Of a stretch of 64,000 bases of DNA, positions 26,872 through 35,836 are shown in pieces. The stretch's first letter is position 1. The number at the start of each line of letters is the position of its first letter. A model generated the notes under the pieces. It was not told the origin of the DNA. It worked only from the letters and a program-made list of their open reading frames with translations, and did not search any database. The position numbers and the translations under genes were made by a program. Origin of the DNA: Methylobacillus rhizosphaerae (GTDB taxonomy: Bacteria > Pseudomonadota > Gammaproteobacteria > Burkholderiales > Methylophilaceae); the NCBI RefSeq assembly GCF_900187985.1, contig NZ_FZOA01000004.1:62001-126000 (forward strand), given 5' to 3'.

Positions 26872-28056
26872 ATGCATATCGCTTTCCGGCGCCGGCGCGC
26901 CTTGTTTATGTTTTTCCTGCTGACGGGGTTGGCTGTGGCCTCGTGGGTCACGCGTACACCGGCGATCCGCGATCAGTTGGGTGTCTCGTTGGCAGAAATG
27001 GGCTTGATTTTGTTCAGCATTTCCATCGGCGCCATGAGCGGTATCCTGAGCTCAGGCAAACTGGTCCAGCGCTGGGGCACCAGGTCTGTGATTCGCAGTG
27101 GCATGCTGTTGTTATTGGCAGGGCTTGGCATCCTGGCGATTGGTTTGAGCAGCGCGGTGGCACTGATTGCGGCGTTTGGGCTGATGTTGTTCGGCCTGGG
27201 GATTGGCGTAGGGGAGATTGCGCTAAATGTTGAAGGCGCGGAAGTGGAACGAATTACGCAACGGCCTGCATTGGCGATGCTGCACGCAGGTTTCAGCTTG
27301 GGCACCTTTCTGGGCGGCCTGGTAGGTATCGGCCTGGCAAGTATTGCGTTCCCCGTGTCCTGGCATATTGCGCTTACTGCACTATTGGGCCTGCCGGTGA
27401 CGCTGTGGGCATTACAGGCAATTCCACAGGGAGTTGGCGTGGAAACACGCAAAGCGCCTGATGAGAGGGAGACAAATAGTACGTCCTTCCGCCCATGGCA
27501 GGATTACCAGCTGTTGTGTATCGGGCTGATCGTCCTGGGCATGGCTTTGGCGGAAGGCGCTGCCACGGACTGGATTCCCATCCTGATGGTGGATGAGCAC
27601 CAGTTCAGCCAGGCCACAGGCTCCATGGTATACACCGGTTTTGCCGGCATGATGGCACTGGGACGTTTCAGCGGCCATTATTTTCTCACTCGATTCAGCC
27701 GTACTGCAGTGGTGCGTGCCAGCGCCTTGCTGGGTGTAATCGGGATAAGTACTGTCATTTTCGCCGCCGACCCTTATCTGGCAGCAGCTGCCGTGCTGTT
27801 CTGGGGATTGGGCACAGCCTTGGGTTTCCCCTTGGCCATTTCCGCGGCTGGCGATACCGGGCCACATCCAACGGCGCGCGTCAGTGTAGTGGCAACAGCA
27901 GGCTATATCGCCTTTCTGGCCGGGCCGCCCCTGCTGGGATTTATAGGAGAGCATTTTTCCCTGCGCCAGGCTTTGCTGGTAGTACTGTTGTTCATGGGGC
28001 TGGCTGTTTTTCTCGCACGCGCAGTATCGCCACGCCCTGATCGCCTGTCCTATTGA
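26872..28056 (+). CDS. MFS transporter, YbjJ-like
   Basis: A 394-residue major facilitator superfamily protein with about 12 transmembrane helices, starting MHIAFRRRRALFMFFLLTGLAVASWVTRTPAIRDQLG, similar to the YbjJ/Fucose-permease-like group. A longer reading would start inside the tRNA and is rejected; the ATG at 26872 is the first usable start after it. The substrate is unknown. It is 150 bp upstream of the azurin gene in the same direction. Confidence 0.85.
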   Translation: MHIAFRRRRALFMFFLLTGLAVASWVTRTPAIRDQLGVSLAEMGLILFSISIGAMSGILSSGKLVQRWGTRSVIRSGMLLLLAGLGILAIGLSSAVALIAAFGLMLFGLGIGVGEIALNVEGAEVERITQRPALAMLHAGFSLGTFLGGLVGIGLASIAFPVSWHIALTALLGLPVTLWALQAIPQGVGVETRKAPDERETNSTSFRPWQDYQLLCIGLIVLGMALAEGAATDWIPILMVDEHQFSQATGSMVYTGFAGMMALGRFSGHYFLTRFSRTAVVRASALLGVIGISTVIFAADPYLAAAAVLFWGLGTALGFPLAISAAGDTGPHPTARVSVVATAGYIAFLAGPPLLGFIGEHFSLRQALLVVLLFMGLAVFLARAVSPRPDRLSY

Positions 28057-28087
28057 TTTGTAACTGAATTTGTAACTGATTTGTACA
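28057..28087 (+). repeat. Tandem 12-bp direct repeats upstream of azurin
   Basis: TTTGTAACTGA occurs at 28057-28067 and again at 28069-28079, and a partial third copy, TTTGTACA, follows at 28080-28087. The period is about one helical turn. The array begins at the end of the MFS gene and abuts the motif shared with mauF, so it is likely part of the azurin control region. Confidence 0.6.
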
Positions 28088-28108
28088 GGTAATGCCGATT
28101 TTTACCAT
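28087..28108 (+). promoter_or_regulatory. Motif shared with the mauF upstream region (azurin copy)
   Basis: 22 bp of which 20 are identical to 35882-35903 upstream of mauF; the invariant core is TGCCGATTTTTAC. The azurin copy is weakly palindromic (GGTAA-N9-TTACC). It lies 100 bp upstream of the azurin ATG. Confidence 0.65.
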
Positions 28109-28110
28109 CC

Positions 28111-28158
28111 TGCGACAAATGCCGCACCTAAAATGAAAATACTGCGACGGTTGTCGCA
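28111..28158 (+). promoter_or_regulatory. Azurin leader inverted repeats
   Basis: TGCGACAA (28111-28118) is the complement of TTGTCGCA (28151-28158), and a tighter hairpin TGCGAC-GGTT-GTCGCA lies at 28143-28158. The first arm is also the start of the near-palindrome shared with the copper receptor. Confidence 0.45.
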
Positions 28159-28207
28159 TCAAGATTAAATTTTGATTATTTTTATTTTTAGACTGGATGT
28201 TTAAATT

Positions 28208-28651
28208 ATGCGTTCCTATGTTCTGTTCTCCCTGCTGATGGCTCCTGCCCTGGCGTTTGCAAACAACTGTGAAGTCAATGTCAGCGCTGGCGATTCCATG
28301 TCATTCAACGTACGTTCCATTGATGTTCCCAAGAGCTGTAAGGAATTCACTGTCAACTTCGCCCACACTGGTACCGCATCCAAAGCCGGCATGGGTCACA
28401 ACTGGGTCCTGGCCAAGACTTCTGATGTCACAGATGTAGCCAAGGCTGGCATGGAAGCTGGTATCGACAAGAATTACCTGCCAGAAAACGATGCTCGCGT
28501 ACTGGCGTTCACTCCACTGCTGGGTGGCGGTGAAAAGGCATCTGTTAAATTCAACCCAAGCATCATGAAAGATGGCGAAGCCTATTCCTTCTTCTGTTCC
28601 TTCGCATTCCACTCATTCATGATGCGCGGCACAGTAAAGCTGGTTGACTAA
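28208..28651 (+). CDS. azu: Azurin
   Basis: A 147-residue type I blue copper protein of the periplasm with a signal peptide cut near residue 18. Copper ligands are His64 (GMGHNWV), Cys130, His135 and Met139 in FFCSFAFHSFMM; the N-terminal disulfide is Cys21-Cys44. In methylotrophs that lack amicyanin, azurin is the likely electron acceptor of methylamine dehydrogenase. The gene faces the end of the mau operon and shares an upstream motif with it. The ligand loop CSFAFH lacks the usual Pro-Gly before the His. Confidence 0.95.
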   Translation: MRSYVLFSLLMAPALAFANNCEVNVSAGDSMSFNVRSIDVPKSCKEFTVNFAHTGTASKAGMGHNWVLAKTSDVTDVAKAGMEAGIDKNYLPENDARVLAFTPLLGGGEKASVKFNPSIMKDGEAYSFFCSFAFHSFMMRGTVKLVD

Positions 28652-28709
28652 GTACTTTTTCCAGTCAGCAGATTATCTCTCCTTGTAAGTCTTACTACTT
28701 ACTCCCTTT

Positions 28710-28740
28710 GTCCGGTGGGTTGCGCCACCGGACTTTTTTT
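28710..28740 (+). terminator. Azurin terminator
   Basis: GTCCGGTGG and CCACCGGAC form a 9-bp stem with a 6-base loop followed by seven T's, 58 bp after the azurin stop. There is no T-tract on the minus side, so it is directional for azurin. Confidence 0.9.
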
Positions 28741-28771
28741 GCACTTTTTCAGGGAAAGTTCACAGAAGTGA

Positions 28772-29614
28772 TTACTTGCTTACGATAGGGATGCCGTGGA
28801 AAGATTTGCCAAGATCGAACTTCATGGCAATGGCACCAGATGAACATTGGTCCAGGCATGCGCCACAGCGGGTACAATCGCCATGTGTGACAGCATTAGC
28901 CTTGAGTGAAACCACAGGAGCCAGGACGTGAGGTTCTGGACAGACCTTGATACACGCGCCACAACCTGCGCAGGAACCAGATTGCTTGGCAGTGACCCGT
29001 ACGCGCCCATAGCGCCCCAATACAGAGTAAAAAGCTCCGACCGGGCATAAGTGTCCACACCAGCCACGGCGAGTGATCAACAGATCAAAAAGGAACAGGC
29101 TGAGTAAAACCAGCCCTCCCGCGAGGGAACTCCACATGAGCTCACGCTGGAACAGGGTAATGGGATTGAAGTTTTCCCATGCCAGCGTGCCGCTGAGCAC
29201 AGTCAATACCAGCGACATGCCCAGCACTGCCATGCGCAGCTCGCGCGGCATGGTCATATTGCCTTTCACATTGAGCTTCTGGCGCAACCAGTAGGCCAAA
29301 TCCGTTACCATATTGATTGGGCAGACCCAGCTGCAATAGATACGCCCGCCGAATATAAAATAAAAGGCGGCAATCAACACCGTGCCAATCAACGCAGTTT
29401 TTGCCAGCATGGTACCGGACAACAAGGATTGCAGTGCGATGAAGGGATCCGTCAACGGCAGGACGCCCAACCAGAGACTGGAAGAAAGGTTGCCGTTGGC
29501 GATACGTCCAATTTCGGGCCAGTCCACCAGAAACGCCAATACGATAAAAATCTGCACCATCCGGCGGCTGAGTAGCCAGCGGCGACGATACAATGCAGCA
29601 AGGGACGCACTCAT
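28772..29614 (-). CDS. mauN: MauN, NapH-like membrane ferredoxin
   Basis: A 280-residue inner-membrane iron-sulfur protein related to NapH. It has about four helices, two cytoplasmic CxxxCP motifs (CSWVCP, CGHLCP), and two 4Fe-4S motifs near the C-terminus (CAGCGACIKVCPEP and CTRCGACLDQCSS). With MauM it is thought to form a quinol-linked electron path for cofactor synthesis; it is reported as dispensable in some species. The ATG at 29614 overlaps the mauM stop as ATGA and follows GGGGG and AAAGG. Confidence 0.93.
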   Translation of the reverse strand: MSASLAALYRRRWLLSRRMVQIFIVLAFLVDWPEIGRIANGNLSSSLWLGVLPLTDPFIALQSLLSGTMLAKTALIGTVLIAAFYFIFGGRIYCSWVCPINMVTDLAYWLRQKLNVKGNMTMPRELRMAVLGMSLVLTVLSGTLAWENFNPITLFQRELMWSSLAGGLVLLSLFLFDLLITRRGWCGHLCPVGAFYSVLGRYGRVRVTAKQSGSCAGCGACIKVCPEPHVLAPVVSLKANAVTHGDCTRCGACLDQCSSGAIAMKFDLGKSFHGIPIVSK

Positions 29615-30318
29615 CCTTTCATCCCCCATACTGGGGTACGGCCTGCCGGGTTTGCACCAGACAATCCCTGACCCAGCTCGCGCGGCAATACGCGAATCGC
29701 CGCTTCCGCCAGCACGCAGTGTTTCTCACAGGTGCCGCATCCAGTGCATTTGGTGCTGTCCACTGTTGGGATCTGCAATACGCCCAGCTCATTCTGGATA
29801 GGCTTGAGGGAGATCGCCTCACCGCGGATAGGGCATACACGAACGCAAATACTGCAGGTCATGCCTTTATAGTTGAGGCAGGTTTCGTGATCGACCAGCA
29901 CTGCAAGGCCCATATCGGCCTTGCGTATATCCGTCAGCAGGGGATCAAGAGCGCCGGTAGGGCAGGCAGCAACACAGGGAATGTCGTAACACATGCGGCA
30001 CGGCTCTTCCCGTGCAGTAAAGAAGGGAGTGCCCATGGGAGCAGGATCTGCCCAGCTGGCCAGCTTGAGGATATCGAACGGGCAATCCTCCACGCACAGA
30101 CCGCAACGTACGCAGGCAGACTGGAAATCCTTTTCCGGCAGTGCGCCGGGCGGTCGCAAAACAGAGGCGGCTGGCGCAGGACGCGACCTGAGCAATGCAC
30201 TACCTATGATAGAACCCACAACAGCCGCACCCAGACGACGCGACACTTTCTTGAACATGCGCCTGCGTTCAGGCTCTTCTATCGTTGACGCAGGTTTGTT
30301 GTTTCTATCTTCGGCCAT
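29611..30318 (-). CDS. mauM: MauM, NapG-like ferredoxin
   Basis: A 235-residue exported ferredoxin related to NapG. The N-terminus has a run of arginines before a hydrophobic stretch (RRRMFKKVSRRLGAAVVG), consistent with Tat export. Four cysteine clusters follow: CVRCGLCVEDCP, CRMCYDIPCVAACP, CLNYKGMTCSICVRVCP and CTGCGTCEKHC. The ATG follows GGAGG. Its gene overlaps mauN by 4 bp. Its role in methylamine dehydrogenase maturation is inferred from family and position. Confidence 0.93.
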   Translation of the reverse strand: MAEDRNNKPASTIEEPERRRMFKKVSRRLGAAVVGSIIGSALLRSRPAPAASVLRPPGALPEKDFQSACVRCGLCVEDCPFDILKLASWADPAPMGTPFFTAREEPCRMCYDIPCVAACPTGALDPLLTDIRKADMGLAVLVDHETCLNYKGMTCSICVRVCPIRGEAISLKPIQNELGVLQIPTVDSTKCTGCGTCEKHCVLAEAAIRVLPRELGQGLSGANPAGRTPVWGMKG

Positions 30319-30339
30319 GATTGACCTCCATTTGCTTGA

Positions 30340-30798
30340 TTACTGCGATGCTGGCACTTGCACTTTCATATCCGCCCGGATAACAGTGTGAATCCAGCAC
30401 CTGAACACATACTCATCACCATCCTCGGCATCCGCCGGAACAGTCCATGACACCGTCGTGTTAGGCAATTGCGCAGCAGTCTCGGTAAGATTGACGATGG
30501 TGCCATCAGGGTAAGTCACATATACGGCATGCACGATATCCGAATGATTGTGGATGTCGATGCGGTCGCCAGGCTTAGGCACAAAATCCCACGGTTCAAA
30601 ATCGTGATGCGTCAATTCCATACGATGCACTTCCGCGCTCCATGCCATGGAAGAAGCGCTAAAAATGAATCCGGCCACCAGCACCAACAACCATGTCTGC
30701 CAGCGCATCATCCAACCTGTACCAGGCTGTGCGCTTACTTGCCTTTCATCATTAACCGGTATTCGAAAATGTACCGATTCAGAACCTGTTTTGATCAT
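30340..30798 (-). CDS. mauL: MauL, exported protein with cupredoxin-like ligand pattern
   Basis: A 152-residue protein with a short basic N-terminus and one membrane/signal segment (about residues 34-54). MauL is needed for methylamine dehydrogenase function in some species but its role is unresolved. The periplasmic part resembles a cupredoxin: His83, His85 and His90 upstream, and Cys134-x2-His137-x6-Met144 near the end. The start overlaps no gene; GGAG lies in the mauG 3' end. Confidence 0.88.
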   Translation of the reverse strand: MIKTGSESVHFRIPVNDERQVSAQPGTGWMMRWQTWLLVLVAGFIFSASSMAWSAEVHRMELTHHDFEPWDFVPKPGDRIDIHNHSDIVHAVYVTYPDGTIVNLTETAAQLPNTTVSWTVPADAEDGDEYVFRCWIHTVIRADMKVQVPASQ

Positions 30799-30803
30799 TC
30801 ACT

Positions 30804-31826
30804 TTACTCCGGTAGATTGGGGAATTCCATATCCAGCGGCCCGCCATCCAGGGTATGGATAAAGTCAATCAGGTACGCTCTTTCGACATCGGAAAGCTCG
30901 AACGGCTTCATTTCCTGTGACAGACTTTCGCGCTGGACTCCCCCTTGCTCATAATGCTTGATAACCTCTTCCAGGCTATGCATGGAGCCATCGTGCATGA
31001 AAGGGCCATTTTTCGGTAAATCCCTCAGCGAGGGTGTCTTGAAGGCATGCTGCATCAATACAAGCTGCGATGGCACTTTAGCGCCACGTCCAGGATCCAG
31101 GCTTTCCAACCCGATATCGTGGAAAGCATCTTCTGTGAAACGCCAGGACTTATGGCAGGACACGCAATTGGCCTTGCCTTCAAACAAGGCGAAACCGCGC
31201 TTGGCGTTTTCGCTGATCGCATTTTCATCACCTGCCACCCACCGATCAAAGGGTGCGGTCTTGGAAACCAGCGTACGCTGAAAACTGGCTAGTGCCTGCG
31301 TCACCCGCTTGGGAGTGATCTCAGCATCGCCAAAAGCCTGGGTAAACAGTGGCTGGTATCCGGCAACCTCTTTCAGCCGATCCAGCAACAAAGGCATTTC
31401 AAAATTCATTTCATGTGCCGTGGTAATCGGCAGGACTGCCTGGGCTTCCAGAGAAGCAGCGCGGCCATCCCACATCAAGGCATTGAGCCAGGCACTATTG
31501 AGTACTGTCGGCGTACGTCGCGCATTAGGGACGCCATCCGCCTTCAGTGGTAACACCCGCCCATCACTCCAACGCATGTTGGGACTATGGCAAGTGGCAC
31601 AAGACATGGCCCCGTCCCGGGAGAGACGGGGATCAAAAAACAGGGTCTTGCCCAGTGTGACTTTTTCTATGGTCAACGGATTGGACGGTGGCGACGGAAT
31701 GTCAGCCGGGCGCTGATAGGATTCCCGCGGAGGAAGATCAGCGGCGCGGCTGATACCCATCGCCGCCACCAGACCCAAAACCAGAAACAAACCACAGTAA
31801 CGCATACTTGAAACAGACCCTGTCAC
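30804..31826 (-). CDS. mauG: MauG, di-haem enzyme for TTQ synthesis
   Basis: MauG is a periplasmic di-haem protein of the bacterial cytochrome c peroxidase family; it uses H2O2 or O2 plus electrons to finish the tryptophan tryptophylquinone of MauA. Two c-haem motifs are present, CATCH (76-80) and CVSCH (221-225). The N-terminal signal peptide ends near SRA. The start shown is a GTG at 31826; an ATG at 31805 also gives a good signal peptide, and neither has a strong ribosome site. It follows mauA by 8 bp. Confidence 0.95.
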   Translation of the reverse strand: MTGSVSSMRYCGLFLVLGLVAAMGISRAADLPPRESYQRPADIPSPPSNPLTIEKVTLGKTLFFDPRLSRDGAMSCATCHSPNMRWSDGRVLPLKADGVPNARRTPTVLNSAWLNALMWDGRAASLEAQAVLPITTAHEMNFEMPLLLDRLKEVAGYQPLFTQAFGDAEITPKRVTQALASFQRTLVSKTAPFDRWVAGDENAISENAKRGFALFEGKANCVSCHKSWRFTEDAFHDIGLESLDPGRGAKVPSQLVLMQHAFKTPSLRDLPKNGPFMHDGSMHSLEEVIKHYEQGGVQRESLSQEMKPFELSDVERAYLIDFIHTLDGGPLDMEFPNLPE

Positions 31827-31834
31827 TGCCCTAC

Positions 31835-32395
31835 TTAGCTAGCCTTACCAACGATTGGTGAGACTGTGCAGTGGTAGGTCATCGCATCGTTATCAGCACC
31901 GAAGCACCATACGATGTCGTTATTGAACTCAGGACGATAAACAGGCAACTCACCTTGTACGTTCATGCAGTTGCAACGACCGCAAGTCTGCTTACCGCAA
32001 CAATCGCGGTATGCAATCAGGTAAGTCTGGCCATCACCTGGGTTGAAACAGCTGGCAACCCATGAGCTTGGTGACAACTCTGATCCTGGAGGGCAGGAAG
32101 TCAGGGTACCACCGCAGCAATCACACAAATTGCCGTCGATGGAACAATGACGCCAGTAGTCACAAGACTTGGGATCCTTGTCCTGTGGCTTCCAGCCTTC
32201 ACGGCCCAATGTGCCCTTGGTTTCAGCGTGCGCTTCGTTCATGCGGCCACGGCGGTCCACTGGTAGCAATGGCAGCAACGCAGAACCTGCCAGGAATGCA
32301 CCCAGTTTACCGATAAAGCCACGACGACCGGTTTTGCTGGCGGTAGTACGTGCCAACTTCTCGATACTTGAATCAAAACCCTTGTTTTTTTTCAT
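31835..32395 (-). CDS. mauA: Methylamine dehydrogenase small (light) subunit
   Basis: MauA carries the TTQ cofactor that oxidises methylamine to formaldehyde and ammonia in the periplasm. The 186-residue precursor has a long Tat leader with the twin arginine RRGFIGK (24-30). The TTQ tryptophans are Trp112 (SSWVASC) and Trp163 (DIVWCFGA), 51 residues apart as in Paracoccus (57 and 108 of the mature chain). The mature part has 14 Cys, two more than the 12 of the Paracoccus chain (Cys94 and Cys138 here). AAGGAAATCAA precedes the ATG. Confidence 0.97.
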   Translation of the reverse strand: MKKNKGFDSSIEKLARTTASKTGRRGFIGKLGAFLAGSALLPLLPVDRRGRMNEAHAETKGTLGREGWKPQDKDPKSCDYWRHCSIDGNLCDCCGGTLTSCPPGSELSPSSWVASCFNPGDGQTYLIAYRDCCGKQTCGRCNCMNVQGELPVYRPEFNNDIVWCFGADNDAMTYHCTVSPIVGKAS

Positions 32396-32438
32396 TTGAT
32401 TTCCTTCTCCGTAAATTTTCCGACTCTGGAGTCAGTAA

Positions 32439-33056
32439 TTAATGCACATGTTTCGACGCATCTTCTGCGCCGTGCTTAAGGAAGTTCTGCAAAGTTGCAT
32501 GACCCATGCGAGTTGTCTCAAACAAGCTTTCGACATGCTCGCGGGTATTGCAGAGACCTTTGGCCTGAATAACACCGTCTGAATCAAGAAGAACGCCATA
32601 CGGAACCTTGGAAACTTGGTAACGCATACCGATCTCGGCGGAGACAACGTAACGCTCGCCATCCAGAGGATGATTACGCAGGAATTCACGATGCTCAGCC
32701 TGCGTGCCATCACTGATAAGGATTACATCAGTATTTTCAGTAGCAGCTACTGAACGGATGATAGGCAGCAGTTTCTGACAGATTGGGCAGGAAGGACCAG
32801 TAAACATCAGCAGGCTTGCACGGCCTGGAGTCACGGCACGACCAACAGTCACAGGAGCGCCGTCGATGGTGGTCAGGCTGAATACAGGTGATTTCTCACC
32901 AATATCAGGTCCGTGATCAATCATCATGGCACCCAGCGGTGCTGAACGTTCATGCAGTAAACCAATCTGACGAATAACACCCAGCATCAGTGCAGCGAGG
33001 GCCAGGAATGCTCCCCACAGCAACACATTTGACGCAATTAGAAGTCCGGTATTCAT
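32439..33056 (-). CDS. mauD: MauD, thioredoxin-like disulfide protein
   Basis: A 205-residue membrane-anchored thioredoxin-fold protein with an N-terminal helix (about residues 3-30) and the redox motif Cys90-Pro-Ile-Cys93. It is needed for the many disulfides of MauA. The ATG at 33056 is preferred over an upstream TTG, since AAGGAAATTGATA stands before it. It lies between mauE and mauA. Confidence 0.95.
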   Translation of the reverse strand: MNTGLLIASNVLLWGAFLALAALMLGVIRQIGLLHERSAPLGAMMIDHGPDIGEKSPVFSLTTIDGAPVTVGRAVTPGRASLLMFTGPSCPICQKLLPIIRSVAATENTDVILISDGTQAEHREFLRNHPLDGERYVVSAEIGMRYQVSKVPYGVLLDSDGVIQAKGLCNTREHVESLFETTRMGHATLQNFLKHGAEDASKHVH

Positions 33057-33068
33057 TATCAATTTCCT

Positions 33069-33626
33069 TTATTCAAAGTCTAATTTCTTGGATGCACGGT
33101 CTGGCAGTCCTACCATCAGATCCGCAGCCAAATAAAGCAACGCAAGCATTGTTGCTGCTGCCACACCCATCAATGCTGAACCCCATGAAATGTTGGCCAC
33201 TTCCACAGGAACCGCAGCGGCGTAAAGACTGACGCCAGCCAGAGCGATTGCCCGTAATACATGGAACATTCCGATGCGGCTCATACTGGTGGGGCGGCGT
33301 ACGCAACCACAATCAATATGAGTGCGACCACGCCCGACGTTAATTGCCAGTGCCAGCCCAAACATCACGAACAAAGCAGCAGCTACCCATGCTGCTATTT
33401 CGCGCGCTGGCGGCACCAGCAATGCTGCGGCACAAACCAGCTCGATCCATGGCAGCAGTCTTGCAAATGGGACTACCATGAAAGAAGGAAGCAGCCGGTA
33501 ATTTGCAACCACGCCCTGAAACTCTTCCGGTTGGCGCAGCTTGGGTATCGCTGCAGCTGCCAGAATCATTGCCAGGAATAACGAAGCGAGTACTGCTGTA
33601 GTTGGATCATCAATAAGCCAGTTCAT
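33069..33626 (-). CDS. mauE: MauE membrane protein
   Basis: A 185-residue inner-membrane protein with about four to five helices and a Cys-x-Cys pair (HIDCGC). MauE works with MauD in forming the small subunit; without it the small subunit is unstable. The ATG follows AGAGGTCACC. It belongs to the DoxX-like MauE family. Confidence 0.95.
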   Translation of the reverse strand: MNWLIDDPTTAVLASLFLAMILAAAAIPKLRQPEEFQGVVANYRLLPSFMVVPFARLLPWIELVCAAALLVPPAREIAAWVAAALFVMFGLALAINVGRGRTHIDCGCVRRPTSMSRIGMFHVLRAIALAGVSLYAAAVPVEVANISWGSALMGVAAATMLALLYLAADLMVGLPDRASKKLDFE

Positions 33627-33638
33627 GATGGTGACCTC

Positions 33639-34832
33639 TTATTTATCCAGCGTCAGGGAGATTGTAGGAGCGCGACCCAACTCATCGACCTTGCCGGTTT
33701 GCTTGCCGGAAAGCGCGTTGAATGTGTACATCGTCTTGTCTTCAGCAGAAACCGCATACAGATTTGGATCTGCATCCTGAGTGACACTGATACCGTCGAT
33801 CTCATGCTTCAGGTCAATGCGACGCAGACGCTTGCCGGTAGTGCCATCAATCACGAAAACATAACGACTTGCAGTCACGTGAGTCCACTTGGCGCGCTGA
33901 TCAGCCAGCACATAGATTTCGTTACGTGCCTTATGGTACGCAACAACTTGCCAGCCACCTGGACGCCAGTTCGCAGCTTTTTCCTTGTCAGAGAAAATTT
34001 CGATAGGCTTCAGGAACTCAGCACCCTTGTCAGACAACTTAGCCTGGAATACACGACCTTCATAAGTAGGCCATACCAGACGACCAGTGCTGTTAGAGTA
34101 GTAAGGATTCACAAACAGGTAGTCATCCTCGGCGTGGAACACCTTGGTTGGTTTCTGCTTGGTATTGCCCTTGTCATCATAGGTGATGTGCATCATGGAA
34201 CCATCACGACAGTGCATATAGAAACCCTGGTTAGGCACAGGGAAAATATGGTAACAGTCGGGAATATCCATCATCTTCACGAAGGACTTTTTCTCCAGAT
34301 CCACCAAACCAACCGCAGGAGACGGTGCAAACTGTTGGAACAGCATATGCTTGTTGTCGGTGGAAATGGATGCCAGGCGCTCCATCACACCTGTCAGGAA
34401 GCGGCCTTCAGGAATATCGATATCAGCCAGCACCTTGAGGGATTGAGCATCAATCACTTGCACATAGTCATCACGCTTGCCACTGGCAATACGGGAATAG
34501 GTAGTATTGGAAGTCACGAAGAACTTGCCATCGCTGCTCAGCATCAGGTTAGCCAACTTGCCGCTATCGGTCATGCCGAGCAGGTTGTTGTTCTTACCAT
34601 CAATGCTGTAAACAGTCGTTGTCACGTTAAAGTGACCAGGATCCTGCACGTAAACACGCTTGGAATCAGCTGGTACACCTGGTTCGATCGTGATGTCTTC
34701 CTGCGTTTTGGCAGTACCGATCGCGCCCAGCGAACTTGGCACGGCATCAGCAGCAAATGCCGAATACGTTGTTGCCAATAAGGCAGCTAGAGCTAGCTTC
34801 CCTATCAGGCGACTAGATTGGAATGTTGTCAT
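33639..34832 (-). CDS. mauB: Methylamine dehydrogenase large (heavy) subunit
   Basis: MauB is the seven-bladed beta-propeller large subunit of the alpha2-beta2 periplasmic methylamine dehydrogenase. The 397-residue precursor has a Sec-type signal peptide ending at AFA, then the family segments KRVYVQDPGHF, GRFLTGVMERLASIS and NWRPGGWQVVAYHKARNEIYVL. The ATG at 34832 follows GGAGGAAGT; codons before it are not part of the gene. Confidence 0.97.
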   Translation of the reverse strand: MTTFQSSRLIGKLALAALLATTYSAFAADAVPSSLGAIGTAKTQEDITIEPGVPADSKRVYVQDPGHFNVTTTVYSIDGKNNNLLGMTDSGKLANLMLSSDGKFFVTSNTTYSRIASGKRDDYVQVIDAQSLKVLADIDIPEGRFLTGVMERLASISTDNKHMLFQQFAPSPAVGLVDLEKKSFVKMMDIPDCYHIFPVPNQGFYMHCRDGSMMHITYDDKGNTKQKPTKVFHAEDDYLFVNPYYSNSTGRLVWPTYEGRVFQAKLSDKGAEFLKPIEIFSDKEKAANWRPGGWQVVAYHKARNEIYVLADQRAKWTHVTASRYVFVIDGTTGKRLRRIDLKHEIDGISVTQDADPNLYAVSAEDKTMYTFNALSGKQTGKVDELGRAPTISLTLDK

Positions 34833-34892
34833 ACTTCCTCCAGACATTGTTAAGGTTATATCCACATACTTCTACTTCAATCACATCCGTCA

Positions 34893-35744
34893 TTACAGCG
34901 CCAACAGCACCAGAGATGCAGTGGCGACAGACAACAGAAGGAAACCATCGACTTCAACAGCACGCTCTTGCCAGCGGGCGAGCCATGCCTGCACAGTCAC
35001 ATTCTTGATAGGCAGGAAGTTCACAGCCACAGGCAGGCAACGACCGATATTGAAAATGCCGATAATGATGATGGCGGTCTTGACGTCTCCGCAGAACAGC
35101 GCAACACCCGTCACGATGTACAGGATCGGTGTTTGCACATAGGTGAGGTAATTCATACCCAGTGCATAGCCATACAACAATCCGATGACAGATGAGCGAA
35201 AGCGGAAACGGGCATCATGTGGCACCTGGGCGCGACGTTGTGGATAAGGCATCTTCATAAAGCCCATCTGGTGTGCGCCATAACCCAGTGCCAACACCGC
35301 CATGCCTGCCACCATGTAGCTGAAAGGCAGTGACGAGAACAGCAACCAGCTCACCATTCCCAACATGCCGCCCAGCACCACAGCACCGATGGCATAACCT
35401 ACAGCATGAGTGAAAAAGGTAGGCGCCCAACGCACAACTGAGCCCAAGGAATAATGACCGGACGGACGTAACAAGCTAAGGCTGGAATACCCGCATGGAG
35501 ACCATGTGGATAAGAAACCACCAGCCAAAGCCAGTACGATAAACAACCCGGTCAAGGCATTGCTTGTCGACATCTCGGAATGCAAGACAGCACCACCGGC
35601 GATACCCACTACAATGGCTGACACCATCAACACAAATCGTGCTCTGGGTGATTGCGCTTCAGAAAAACTGAATGCATCAGGCACGCACGCAACACTCGCT
35701 TCGCCACGGGACGACTGACGAGAGGCTTTTGCATCCATACTCAC
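34893..35744 (-). CDS. mauF: MauF membrane protein
   Basis: A 283-residue inner-membrane protein with about seven helices, first gene of the mau operon. It is required for active methylamine dehydrogenase in Paracoccus, role unresolved; it resembles CcdA-like membrane proteins in general layout. The start is a GTG at 35744 with AGGAGGAGAAC upstream; an ATG follows two codons later. The upstream 322 bp carry a motif shared with azurin. Confidence 0.94.
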   Translation of the reverse strand: MSMDAKASRQSSRGEASVACVPDAFSFSEAQSPRARFVLMVSAIVVGIAGGAVLHSEMSTSNALTGLFIVLALAGGFLSTWSPCGYSSLSLLRPSGHYSLGSVVRWAPTFFTHAVGYAIGAVVLGGMLGMVSWLLFSSLPFSYMVAGMAVLALGYGAHQMGFMKMPYPQRRAQVPHDARFRFRSSVIGLLYGYALGMNYLTYVQTPILYIVTGVALFCGDVKTAIIIIGIFNIGRCLPVAVNFLPIKNVTVQAWLARWQERAVEVDGFLLLSVATASLVLLAL

Positions 35745-35836
35745 GTTCTCCTCCTCTGGCCATTTGGCCTCTAAAAATTGTTAATAATTTGTAAATGACA
35801 CGATGCGTACTCTAATCGACACCTCATTGGAGGCTG

